The position numbers and the translations under genes were made by a program. From Pseudomonas sp. MUP55 (GTDB taxonomy: Bacteria; Pseudomonadota; Gammaproteobacteria; Pseudomonadales; Pseudomonadaceae): 64,000 nt of DNA. Below, piece by piece: positions 21,301 through 29,670 of this stretch (positions are counted from its first letter, which is position 1; each line of letters opens with the position of its first letter). The stretch is from NCBI RefSeq assembly GCF_034043515.1, contig NZ_CP138214.1, forward strand, positions 1 through 64,000, given 5' to 3'. The notes beneath the pieces were generated by a model. It worked only from the letters and a program-made list of their open reading frames with translations, was not told the origin of the DNA and ran no database searches.

Positions 21301-22164
21301 CTTGAGTACATGGCATTTCTAGACTGTGTGCCCGATACGATAATCCCTGAAATTTGGAGCCGTTTTAAAGGGCAGATGCAGCCTAAGGCAGTCCAAGACG
21401 CTATAGCCGCAGTCGCCAAAGCAAAACCAGGTGGAATGCGCAGCATCGTTGAGTTTTTAAGCCGCATGTCCTTTTCACTTCCACATGTTCACTTAGAGCA
21501 AGTGCTTAAGCTCTATACGTCCTGGCAAAGAGAAACACAGTCGCAAATCCAAATCGAGATCAACAGTAAGTCATTTCCTTTTGATGTTTATGTCGTGTCC
21601 TATGTTGCGTATCGAGATTGGGATAGTCATTTTTCTCCCGTTATGCTGGCAAGGATTCCTGAGCTAGCTATCCATTTCGTTCTTAACCATTGCTCAGCCG
21701 AGGAGGTTAGAAAGGAAGAGGTTTTAAGTGCCATGAAAAGCGTCAAACTCTACCACCCTGAACTTTTTGAGAAGATGCTTGCGACGCCAAAGTTAGCTGC
21801 GCTGATTCCGCGTGTGTTCAGTGATTGCTTTGAGTTTTTTCCTGAGTCGGCTTTGATCAGAGCTATATATTGCGAAGACATTAATCAAGAACAATTACTT
21901 TATCAATTGAGTAAATCGAGCAACCCGCTACACCGTCGCGCGCACGCCGTGTTGATTGAGCGAGTGCTTGAGAATGAAATGAACCTGCACCATTATCGCT
22001 ATGTCGGTAACTGCCTCAGAGCGCATCCACGTTACGATTTGATCAATCTACTCAAAGGTATGGTGCAACTGAAGAATGAAAACGCCGTATGGTTCATCCG
22101 GCAGGTAGAAGCTGCGCGAGGCGAGCTATTCGTCGATGAGTCAGCGCAATTTTTTGCGTCATGA
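18307..22164 (+). CDS. STAND NTPase with N-terminal alpha/beta-hydrolase domain, putative anti-phage NLR
   Basis: The 1285-residue protein has three parts. Residues about 15-270 are an alpha/beta hydrolase: oxyanion HG (H22, G23), nucleophile elbow GHSLGG with S102 and a candidate catalytic His at 238 (DDDHIQI), reminiscent of lipase-like SERAC1/SesB domains. Residues about 370-600 are a NACHT-like P-loop NTPase with Walker A TPGSGKT (391-397) and Walker B CICIDGW (D456). The long helical C-terminus (about 620-1285) looks like HEAT/TPR-type repeats and would be the sensor. This effector-NTPase-sensor order is that of Avs and bacterial NACHT defence proteins. I infer that recognition of an invader releases hydrolase activity, perhaps on lipids. 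Start codon has a weak ribosome site. Confidence 0.82.
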   Translation: MAELTRVHVTESLDAVHVVFVHGLGGDVRETWMSNPLDHTTLWPKWVGEDALCNVWLLKYGAALSGWTASAMHLTDLGTAFMSALLYEKALSGRRIILVGHSLGGLVIKAGLVHASTLQDQKFLQVLQCISAIVFVGTPHQGSALATVAAAVSGALRINQQVHNMREDDAWLKILNGQFQKLQDDLKFQVKVFFETQGVFLGRKFCGFAFGPRIMIVDRNSSDPQIAGVTPIPLDDDHIQIAKPRSREALIYKAMLATIEGIPAITSTFPAGAQTSDAQLSVLTTKPAAEEREDLSCVAKHSSLEEKTSASPPHLTQLRQLARELLDGGLPPSITSLFPDAPVAASQALIALTSFDRVVVEVSDLGEDSLIRWPIGKLTTLAEPKHLVVATPGSGKTHALWQMADRLLERSDVVPLFLPLGGLTTWDQVKGIITDLSSVVSPDMVLRDPRVCICIDGWSEFAIGENIGEKFKALRVLQGARVIANARHSDVGDTVFKVWALEPFPSQLVAQTVAKARPGQSDIPGDLLDLLRLPLLLSLYVLSGNTGSASGALLNDFHNRLARNMPEQFSNALSRAVAVVSISGDRSYSRLVSQLRIEATQLGIAEPVRLLESLGSITNRSGLAVPVHDLYWSWLCGCGLLQGIGRCEAINQLSTRESYSLAIQSGQPADPSLIAQTVANDLLLAAELDASIGLQQPHPVLVSDLERAFSDPRLAVRGRAALASLLSRRPQYLRQALSTLSELYRQKAVLPIWAHILDTTDLFAQRGIVSEWLGSSGTEYLLDALARKGGEQWVGWLEQMAAAGKITWEEALATALACSPEVPRWGTERLDELLKNYPWKLRLTAKRRSNTALAILIARNYGRIVDEVISRGSSGWLDINQVILDCGDDRTLNVLLAEFDNMSPDAQKLLAYMIVELGDKWVAEFQKVAFALPGNTHHHKLEEVVSLDIDDETARQWIAAGHHYIGWRVLIARHGVTMLPTLIADLPPTFDNLHVIPALEYMAFLDCVPDTIIPEIWSRFKGQMQPKAVQDAIAAVAKAKPGGMRSIVEFLSRMSFSLPHVHLEQVLKLYTSWQRETQSQIQIEINSKSFPFDVYVVSYVAYRDWDSHFSPVMLARIPELAIHFVLNHCSAEEVRKEEVLSAMKSVKLYHPELFEKMLATPKLAALIPRVFSDCFEFFPESALIRAIYCEDINQEQLLYQLSKSSNPLHRRAHAVLIERVLENEMNLHHYRYVGNCLRAHPRYDLINLLKGMVQLKNENAVWFIRQVEAARGELFVDESAQFFAS

Positions 22165-22391
22165 ACTACCCTGCGAGGACTCGGCGGTGCCTTCATCTAG
22201 GGGGAAAGCTATTGTGATCAGGACCATCGGGTAGGTGTTTCTGTTACCTAAACTGAACAGGTAAATGTTAGTGTTTTGTTAACGTCGGAAGGTTCTTTGG
22301 TTAAGTCGGCCCGATAGAGAGTTGGCTGAAAAACCATAAACATTTTACTCGTCATCCCTATGAATTTAAATTTTTTGCGACCCAATCAGCC

Positions 22392-23114
22392 ATGCTTAAG
22401 ATCATATTAAACTGCATCATGTATCTCTGCGCTACCTATTGCATAGGTGACAAGATTCGCCGCAACCCTAAAATCGACGCGTTTCTGACCACTATTGAAG
22501 GCAGCTACACACGCATCAACGAGCACTTGGAGAACGCAACAGTACGCTCGGGGCTTGAGCTCCTGCGTAAGATTTATGGCTGGGCTTGTCTAGCTATGTT
22601 CGGCCTCTTCTTGGTTGTTATACGTCTTTTTCCGGAAAAATCGGGCGCCGTGTTATCTTTCTCGCAGTTATTCATGCTGACATTCTTGTTCTGGTTTTCG
22701 ATTAAGTGGGCCGTCGATCACAAGGCTACCCTTACGCAGCACTGGAAAACCCATTCACTGATGGTATCCGGTCCCATACTCATGGGACTGCTCGACACTC
22801 TGCTTGATACGCCATTTACGCAGGCTTTGGTATTGCCCCTGAAACAGCTTCCAGGTACTTGGTACTCAACTGTGGCCTCGTTTCACCCGTTGATCATCGG
22901 CGCCCTTTATTCTTCGTTGTGTTTTGCTTCCTTTCTGGTTTACTACATGATGACTTGGATTATTACTACGCCCATGCTCATTCTTTCAGTAGTGACCATT
23001 ATCATCCCTATCCAGTTCGCCCGACTGCTGGCGATTATTGATCGGGAGAATACGTTCCTTTGGCTTGCCGTATTCACTGGCGCTGTGTGCATGATCTGGC
23101 TGACGCAGCTCTAG
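22392..23114 (+). CDS. Membrane protein of unknown function in the defence block
   Basis: The 240-residue product shows about five or six hydrophobic segments (ACLAMFGLFLVVIRLF, LFMLTFLFWFSIKW, LIIGALYSSLCFASFLVYYMM, MLILSVVTIIIPI, LWLAVFTGAVCMIWL) and an N-terminal amphipathic region rich in charged residues. No family recognised. It stands 227 bp after the STAND NTPase and 242 bp before the PIN system, all in one direction, so it could be an effector or accessory of either, or a separate gene. Start by position only; the ribosome site is weak. Confidence 0.65.
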   Translation: MLKIILNCIMYLCATYCIGDKIRRNPKIDAFLTTIEGSYTRINEHLENATVRSGLELLRKIYGWACLAMFGLFLVVIRLFPEKSGAVLSFSQLFMLTFLFWFSIKWAVDHKATLTQHWKTHSLMVSGPILMGLLDTLLDTPFTQALVLPLKQLPGTWYSTVASFHPLIIGALYSSLCFASFLVYYMMTWIITTPMLILSVVTIIIPIQFARLLAIIDRENTFLWLAVFTGAVCMIWLTQL

Positions 23115-23356
23115 GCGACGCGACCAGCATCACAGCGTTCCAGAAGGGTATCGGGTATGGAGGGACCATAGGAATAAAATTTCATGAGCTCAACATTATC
23201 AATGTTGTTCATAAATTCTACTTTATAGTGGTGGCCAGATGCCCCTTCCAGCTACGAAGGAAGTTCATCTCTTTTGTCAAGGGCGGCACTACCCAGTCCA
23301 AGCTCGTTTGGTGACCCCGTCCAGAACCTTTTCGCTATGCATTAGGAGTTGCCGGA

Positions 23357-23698
23357 ATGGACTTTATTACTACCGGAGTTATCGCAAGCACCGTCTATGA
23401 CGTTCTGAAGCATGGTCTGAAGCTGAGTGCAGGTGTTCTCAAAGAGCGCCTCGGCCAGTGGATCAAGGAGGATATTGTTGCCGAAGCCGTCGCTACTGAG
23501 CTAACGAAACTTGGTATCGACGACGAGTTAAGCGAGGTGGCCATCTACCGTCGTCTCGAGCAATCACCGGGCATTACCGCCCTGATTCACGACATCAATG
23601 CAAATGCCGTGGTGGTTGCGCCATCCACAATCTCTAGCGTTACGCAGACCCATAGCGGTAGCGGTGACAACATAGCTGGGAACAAAATAGTCCAGTGA
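23357..23698 (+). CDS. Small helical protein with C-terminal Gly/Asn motif, GAPS6a-like partner
   Basis: The 113-residue protein starts at ATG with GGAG upstream. Residues 1-80 are predicted mostly helical (TGVIASTVYDVLKHGLKL ... RRLEQSPGITALIHDI), followed by a short linker and the motif THSGSGDNIAGNKI at 98-111. The same motif opens the next protein (HHSGTGDNVGRDKI). A shared short motif at the C-end of a small protein and the N-end of a large adjacent one is what is known for paired signalling proteins that dock by like-with-like contacts. From memory the pair resembles GAPS6 of gamma-mobile-trio islands; I could not check this. Confidence 0.7.
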   Translation: MDFITTGVIASTVYDVLKHGLKLSAGVLKERLGQWIKEDIVAEAVATELTKLGIDDELSEVAIYRRLEQSPGITALIHDINANAVVVAPSTISSVTQTHSGSGDNIAGNKIVQ

Positions 23699-23714
23699 CC
23701 TTCAAGGATTGCGC

Positions 23715-26700
23715 GTGAGTACATTTGAGCAGCATCACAGCGGTACCGGGGACAATGTTGGGCGTGACAAGATCATAAATGAGATCAAATCGCTTGCCCC
23801 AGCCGATCTCATAGCTCCCATGGAAATGGTATTTGAGAGCCTGCGGCAAAAGGACAGTGTTACTGCCAAGACTCAGATGGTCATGCTCAAAGCGATCGCT
23901 CAACGAGATCCTGAAGCCGCAGCTTTGATGGAGGTAATTTCCATTTATGGTGGGCTCGTTGAAACTAAAGATCACGATGCCGCTTGGAAGACTGTGGCAA
24001 GGATCATTTCGACGGCTACGAATCCAATTGTTAGGGACGTTTGCTTGGCTGCTCTGTTGCGGCTGTCCCACAGTACCGAGCGTGAGTCGGCGGCGAAGGA
24101 GCTCTACTCGACCGAACCATCTCCTGGTGTTTATACCAAAGAAGCCTATCTGCGCTACTACGCGGATGAGGAGCAATTGCAAGCTTCTAGTAAAGGTTTT
24201 CCGGCGGAGGAGGTGCTCACTGGTGTCGTTGAAGGGGCCCTTCGACTGCAACTGATAGATCTGTCAATTCGAATGGCCGAGCAGCTTGATCTGAACTTTG
24301 GCTCATACAATTCCAGGGTGCTTTTGGCGATCGCCACTGGCGTTGCACTCAATCCTGACCTCGTCGAGCGACATTTCTGGCTAACCCAGCCGGCGGTGAA
24401 GGAGCGACTGGACGAGCTCACTGAGCGGGTAATCAAGCTACTTGCGGAGTCGGGGACTGATGTCCGCGTCCATGAATTGGGTTGCTCGATATTCAGGATT
24501 TACCATGGTTATCAATCTGCGAGATTATTCGATGCGTTAAAAAAATGCCTTCAGCATCTTGATCCAATGCGATCAGAGGAAATTTCTAGGTTTAAGGCTT
24601 TGGCAGGGGATGACGCTCATCTTCCTCAGTCGCAGAAGGATCTGAAGGAGACCTCTAGAAACCCTCAAAAGAGGCACGAATGGTGCCAGCGGTTTCTCGA
24701 AGCGGGCGCGCATCAACTTGAAGAGGTCGGTCCATTCATTGAGCTTGCCAAACCGGTTGAGCTTGAGAAGTGGCTGGCTCGTGAGCGCATTCTGACTGAT
24801 GCCTCTGAAATGGAGGAAGCCTACATAAGGCTTGTCGCGGGCACCTTCCAGCATGCAGGACAGTGTGATGACCCAATGCAGCGGCAAGAACTGGGTGAAC
24901 AAGTCGATCGATTCGTGGCCGAGTGGAATGCCGTGTTGCCTTCAATCACGCCAGAAGGACTGTTTGAGCTTGCGGAGAAACTTTACGCCCTGAAGCTTCC
25001 GCACAAGGCGCTCAACATTACCACTCCTCTGATACCAGAAGATGCACTATGGCCTTCTCCTTATGTTGTGACGTACTTGAAATGCTTGCTTGAAACAGGG
25101 CAATACAAATCTTTTGACGGCCTAATTTCGAGAGTCAAAGGAGCGGAACAATCCGTGATGCTTTTGAATTTTCAGTCACTGAAGGCCGAACAAGCAGGTG
25201 ATATTGAATCAGCTATTAAGTTTGGCGAGTCGATGATTGAGCTCGAACCCGAGATGCCATGGGCTTGGTATCGAACCTGCTATTTGCTTGATCGCTATCG
25301 GAGCCTGGGCGAGCAGCAAGAATTTCAGCAGCGGATCCCTGGATCAGTGCTACTAAAGCCATCACGGGAAGTTAAAGGGATTCTTTACTTTCTCAGTAGA
25401 GCGGGAAATTTCAAACGTGCAGAAGCCCGCTGGGTTGAATGGTTTATTCAAGATCCGCGTGGCCATTCTGTAGATTTCGTCAATTTCCATTTTGGGCTCG
25501 GTACACAGCCCAGGCCAGAATTTGACGTTTCTCCCTCACTTGGTGACTGTATTGGAGCTGTTCAATATGAGCAGGAAGGGAACAGCCTGATTCGCCTCAT
25601 CGTCAACGATGAACGGGAGCCCGGTGAGTGCACACTGAAAGCGTCTAGTCAGTTGGGACAGTTGCTACAGAGTCTGGCGGTTGGAGAAAGCGCCAATCTA
25701 AACATGACGGCCTACAAGGTCGAAGAGCGATTTCCTCCTTATGTGGCGTGCTTACGTCTCGCGCTCAGGTTACGGCAGATCCACAACGATGGCAGTGATT
25801 GCTTCACAATGATGCAGATGCCCTCCGACCCGAGTGAATTCGTCCCTTTGCTGGAAGAGAAAATGGCGCAAGGCTCCGATAGGCGTCAGCATCTCGAAAC
25901 GGTGGACGGTGTTCCGTTGTATATCCGAGGTCACGCTTTATATCCGTCTGACCCTTTCAAAGGGGCCCTGAATTGTTGGACTGACGCTCAAATACCCAAA
26001 TCACCACTTTGGGATGCAGGGATTGCAGAGCCGAATGCGGTTGTACTTGATGCTTACAGTATTGGCTACCTAGCGGTAACGGATCTTGCACAGCGCTTTT
26101 GGGATATTGGTATTTCGTTTGTCATACCCGCAGCGACCAAAGAGGCACTTCAGCGATTCGTTGACGAGATATCCCACGAGAAGTTCATGCTCTTGGGCGT
26201 CACTGACGGTGGCAGGCTCTTTCGAACGACAGCGGCAGATTTGCGCGAACGCGATGCTCATATCCTCAAAGCCTTAAGGCTGATCCTCGATAAGGGGACC
26301 GTAGTTCATCCAGCCGCGCATGACGTAGAACTTGAGGTCTACACCATCAAAGACGGCATCGACTTCACGGTCTACGATGCTATGCAGCTCTCCTTAGCCA
26401 ACGATATTCCTTGGTTATGCCTGGATGGTGCCTTTGCCGCACTCCACAATGCGAATAAGCACCCCATCGTCAATGTGCAAGCTGTCGTGCTTCGAGCTAT
26501 GGCCAGCACATCGTTTGACTTTGAGCAAATGCGCCACGGTCTTATACGATATGCGCTTGGGACCCTTCCTTTGCCGCTCACGTTCGGGGACATCATGTCT
26601 CTTGCATCAACTCCAAATACGTTGGCTGGATTCATTCTGTACAAAATCATACAGAATCATGGTCGTCAGATTTTTACGGGCGAGGGACGACCAAAGCTCC

Positions 26701-27047
26701 TCCTCGATACTATTCATTCACATCTTGGCAGCCGTTTTCTGTTCGGTAGGGACTTTAGTTCTGTATCGCCGAGGTATACGCCTTGTATGACTTATACGTT
26801 TCATGTTTTCAATCACGGATTGGATCTATACCTCGACTTGTCTGATAAAGGAAGTGCCGAGTCGCGACTGGCTATGGCGATGGCCCAAATGATGCTTAGG
26901 AGCGACTGGTACCAACCTTTCCTTGAATACTTGTCCCGTAATTTCGTGGACTTCGCTCGGGGGCATTTCATGGATCTCCACGTGATTACGCAAAACCTAC
27001 AGACTATTTTGGATACGATGCGATTTGAGTCTGATAGAGCTGGCTAA
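23715..27047 (+). CDS. Large repeat protein with C-terminal PIN nuclease domain, GAPS6b-like
   Basis: I start at GTG 23715, six bases after AAGGA, giving 1110 residues. The N-terminus carries HHSGTGDNVGRDK (7-19), matching the partner's C-terminus. Residues about 30-720 are helical and TPR-like (for example EAASLMEV..., LFELAEKLYALKLPHKAL). Near the C-end a PIN-type nuclease is visible: VVLDAYSIG with D779, then YDAMQLSLAND with D888 and WLCLDG with D904, the acidic set of metal-dependent RNases. PIN domains commonly cut tRNA, rRNA or mRNA. The gene starts 16 bp after the small partner, so they form a two-gene unit. I infer an abortive-infection type defence in which the repeats sense and the PIN domain kills. 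Confidence 0.78.
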   Translation: MSTFEQHHSGTGDNVGRDKIINEIKSLAPADLIAPMEMVFESLRQKDSVTAKTQMVMLKAIAQRDPEAAALMEVISIYGGLVETKDHDAAWKTVARIISTATNPIVRDVCLAALLRLSHSTERESAAKELYSTEPSPGVYTKEAYLRYYADEEQLQASSKGFPAEEVLTGVVEGALRLQLIDLSIRMAEQLDLNFGSYNSRVLLAIATGVALNPDLVERHFWLTQPAVKERLDELTERVIKLLAESGTDVRVHELGCSIFRIYHGYQSARLFDALKKCLQHLDPMRSEEISRFKALAGDDAHLPQSQKDLKETSRNPQKRHEWCQRFLEAGAHQLEEVGPFIELAKPVELEKWLARERILTDASEMEEAYIRLVAGTFQHAGQCDDPMQRQELGEQVDRFVAEWNAVLPSITPEGLFELAEKLYALKLPHKALNITTPLIPEDALWPSPYVVTYLKCLLETGQYKSFDGLISRVKGAEQSVMLLNFQSLKAEQAGDIESAIKFGESMIELEPEMPWAWYRTCYLLDRYRSLGEQQEFQQRIPGSVLLKPSREVKGILYFLSRAGNFKRAEARWVEWFIQDPRGHSVDFVNFHFGLGTQPRPEFDVSPSLGDCIGAVQYEQEGNSLIRLIVNDEREPGECTLKASSQLGQLLQSLAVGESANLNMTAYKVEERFPPYVACLRLALRLRQIHNDGSDCFTMMQMPSDPSEFVPLLEEKMAQGSDRRQHLETVDGVPLYIRGHALYPSDPFKGALNCWTDAQIPKSPLWDAGIAEPNAVVLDAYSIGYLAVTDLAQRFWDIGISFVIPAATKEALQRFVDEISHEKFMLLGVTDGGRLFRTTAADLRERDAHILKALRLILDKGTVVHPAAHDVELEVYTIKDGIDFTVYDAMQLSLANDIPWLCLDGAFAALHNANKHPIVNVQAVVLRAMASTSFDFEQMRHGLIRYALGTLPLPLTFGDIMSLASTPNTLAGFILYKIIQNHGRQIFTGEGRPKLLLDTIHSHLGSRFLFGRDFSSVSPRYTPCMTYTFHVFNHGLDLYLDLSDKGSAESRLAMAMAQMMLRSDWYQPFLEYLSRNFVDFARGHFMDLHVITQNLQTILDTMRFESDRAG

Positions 27048-27251
27048 GGAATCTGACCTACGGAATAGTGAGGGTTTTAGTACAAAAAGCAGGACATTAG
27101 GATTGGTTCAGTGCGTAGAAGGCGAGCCCGCGCAGTTCCAATTTCATTCGTATTTGGTTCAACAGTTACTCAATGCTTAGTCTAATAGGCTCCTTTAGTG
27201 CTGATGCATTGTTTTGATAGCTATCCCTCTAATTGCTTCAATGGTAAAAAT

Positions 27252-28187
27252 ATGTTCGCACACCTTCAAGCTCTGCCTGGCTCACTACTTATCCTACTTG
27301 GATCTATCTTGGGGTTGCACCGCGTTTTTGTCCTCGTTGAGGAGACGTTCTCAGAAGCTAGTCGCGCAAAGATGGGAAATCGTTTGCTGACGGGAGATTT
27401 TCGTAAGGGGACGCGTAAGGTGCTCGAGCTCTATTTGAGTCTGAACAACACCCTATTTGGGAAAAAGATTTTTTCCCTTCGTTCATTTGTCGTCAGCGTC
27501 AGCCTGACTTCGATATGGGGAGTATGCTTTACCCTGAACTACGCGTATACCTTTCCAGCGTTTAAGAATGCGCTATTCATGATGACCGATACGTCAAATC
27601 TGAGGGATCTTGCAATCATTGCGTTTTTTGTGGTTTTGATAGTTGACTACCTATCGATCAGTATGACGAGGAAAATCTACAGAACGACTGTAGCAAAAGG
27701 AAAGAGGTCATTTTTCGCTGCATTGATCTTTGATTTAATAGGTTCAATAACGTTGTATTACATAGGTATCTCACTTTTCAGATTAATCATATCGAGTGAT
27801 TTTTTATTAAGTCCATTCGACTCAGTCAAGATATGGTCCAATCCGACGCAGATTTCGATGGGTATGAAAGTTGTCAGAGATTTCGACTTTTCGGCAGGGC
27901 ACCAAACGAGTGCTAACACTTTTCAATTTGATCAGCCATTGGAGACTGTAGTCACATACATGTTTCCTGAAGGTGTCTTTTTTATCTCAAGCCTCATGAC
28001 GTCTATTTGGTTATGGGCATACTTGTTAGCTTATGCCGCAGCATGGTTGATGGTTAGGGTAAACAAAATAAAAAGAACAGTACTGCCTCATTTGAATATC
28101 GATAAGAAACCGTTGACCGCGTTGACGGGCATTGCTACTGCTATCCTAATGCTGGGCATTATCGGAAGCGCGCTGCTAAAGCTTTAG
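27252..28187 (+). CDS. Multi-pass membrane protein of unknown function
   Basis: From ATG 27252 the 311-residue product has a first hydrophobic helix (LLILLGSILGLHRVFVLV), a charged cytoplasmic-looking stretch (RAKMGNRLLTGDFRKGTRK), then about five more membrane segments ending with GIATAILMLGIIGSALLKL. An earlier in-frame start at 27198 adds 18 poorly convincing residues. No family recognised. The gene and its downstream neighbour are A+T-richer than the genes before them, which suggests a separate origin. It may pair with the HEPN-like gene 140 bp downstream. Confidence 0.65.
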   Translation: MFAHLQALPGSLLILLGSILGLHRVFVLVEETFSEASRAKMGNRLLTGDFRKGTRKVLELYLSLNNTLFGKKIFSLRSFVVSVSLTSIWGVCFTLNYAYTFPAFKNALFMMTDTSNLRDLAIIAFFVVLIVDYLSISMTRKIYRTTVAKGKRSFFAALIFDLIGSITLYYIGISLFRLIISSDFLLSPFDSVKIWSNPTQISMGMKVVRDFDFSAGHQTSANTFQFDQPLETVVTYMFPEGVFFISSLMTSIWLWAYLLAYAAAWLMVRVNKIKRTVLPHLNIDKKPLTALTGIATAILMLGIIGSALLKL

Positions 28188-28327
28188 TGATTTGTACACT
28201 TAAGTTTCGGTAAGCTTGTATATGTATGAATACGGAATTGTTCGTGGTGTGATAATTTTTTATAAGCTGTTAAGATATTATTGAGTGTGGCGTAAACTTT
28301 GACTTGTAAAAATTAAAGAGTGATCCA

Positions 28328-29269
28328 ATGCAAAAACAAGAAATTACACAAACTGAACTGGATGCAGGAAATGGAAATTTCGATAATTATATGAAATATG
28401 TCATCCAGAGAGTGGCTGCAAAAGGCTCCGATCCAGCGGTAGCGATATTCATAGCTGCAGATATTATTTGTTCAGACGGCCATGCGTTAATTATTGGTTC
28501 TACGTGTGATTCTGCTGGTACTAACGTAATCAACTGGATAGATGGATTTTATTCTAAAAGAGCTCATATCTCATACTGCCTACCATCAATTGCTTATACT
28601 GTACATGGTGCGCCTTTTTTGTTGAGGATGCCGGCGCTACGGGAGGAAAAAATGCCGGTAACTGAAGCGGTAGTTGAGTTGTCCGATCGAGCTGCTTCTG
28701 CAATATCTTCAAGTAAGTTCTCTTTGCTAGAGAGCGAATATAATGAATTTTATGACGCTTTGGAGTTAATATGTCGTATAGATACATCTATAGTTGCTCA
28801 CCTGGAGAGCGCTGCGCGATGCATTTATGATGGTGCTGCACATTATGCCATGGCGAGATGGGAGTCTTTACATTTTATCGAAAAGGCTATGAAGGAAGTG
28901 CTTTTCCCTTTAGGCGTGAAAATAGAAGGCTCGGCGGGGCATGATTTAAGAGGGGCATTACATACAGCTTGGAAAGACGCGGGGAAGCCATCTCTGCCTG
29001 CTCAGTTAATAGACGATGTAATGTGTTCGTCCTCAATGCGGTACGAGAGAACCGAGCAACCATACTCAGCAACCATTCGAGCTCATCATTCTTCGATTAG
29101 GTTGGGAGCATTAATTAGTCGTGAGCTAGCAGCGGCACCTACGATGACCGAAACGCTCTCCATTTCTCTCAAGAGCGTTTCCCGGGATCCGTTGCTTGCT
29201 ATTACCCGGGTTATATCGGCTTTAGACCAGGCGCAAGTCTCATCCCAATTTGTGGAGTTGACTAGGTAG
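28328..29269 (+). CDS. HEPN-like domain protein of unknown function
   Basis: The 313-residue protein has an N-terminal alpha/beta part (GSDPAVAIFIAADIICSDGHALIIGSTCDSAG) and a C-terminal helical region matching the general HEPN pattern: SLHFIEKAMKEVLFPLGVKI, then GHDLRGALHTA (H205, D206) and SSSMRYERT (R238, Y239). HEPN proteins are often RNases or the toxin halves of defence and toxin-antitoxin modules; the usual R-x4-6-H catalytic pair is not obvious here, so it could be a non-catalytic binder. It is the last gene of the block, before the direct-repeat fragment. Family assignment is by pattern only. Confidence 0.55.
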   Translation: MQKQEITQTELDAGNGNFDNYMKYVIQRVAAKGSDPAVAIFIAADIICSDGHALIIGSTCDSAGTNVINWIDGFYSKRAHISYCLPSIAYTVHGAPFLLRMPALREEKMPVTEAVVELSDRAASAISSSKFSLLESEYNEFYDALELICRIDTSIVAHLESAARCIYDGAAHYAMARWESLHFIEKAMKEVLFPLGVKIEGSAGHDLRGALHTAWKDAGKPSLPAQLIDDVMCSSSMRYERTEQPYSATIRAHHSSIRLGALISRELAAAPTMTETLSISLKSVSRDPLLAITRVISALDQAQVSSQFVELTR

Positions 29270-29477
29270 TCAGTTAAGTCCGCCCCCCGAATTATAGGTC
29301 GGATCACCGAGGTTCGTATTAGGAATACGAGTGCATATGTGTGGCTCGCCTGCTATCAAAGCACAGTCATCAGATCATTTGGCCTCAATTTTCACACGGA
29401 CGGAGGAAATTTACCGATCGGCGATAATTGCGTGCAGGTAAGTGGGCAAGCCATACGGGCTCACAGGAGCAATGAGG

Positions 29478-29638
29478 TGCTTCTTTCAGGCAGTTGCTAA
29501 TCTCAAGCAGGAGCGGCTACCCAGGCTCTCATCAACGATGATGGTCGAGTTGACAGAGCTTTTGTCGGCGTGGATTTCGGTCTGGTCACTAGGAATGACT
29601 TTTTAAACGACTGCTTTAGGAGCGAAAAGCGTTGATCG
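29478..29638 (+). pseudogene. Direct repeat copy 2: decayed 3' fragment of the CxxC gene
   Basis: This 161-bp piece is about 90% identical to the end of the gene at 17737-18069, including its stop codon. It lacks the 5' half and start, and carries a 1-nt deletion (CGGCGTACC to CGGCTACC) that breaks the frame. The rest of the gap 29270-29670 shows no gene. Confidence 0.88.
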
Positions 29639-29670
29639 TATATCTGAAAGTTTCAACTGAACTAGCTAAA

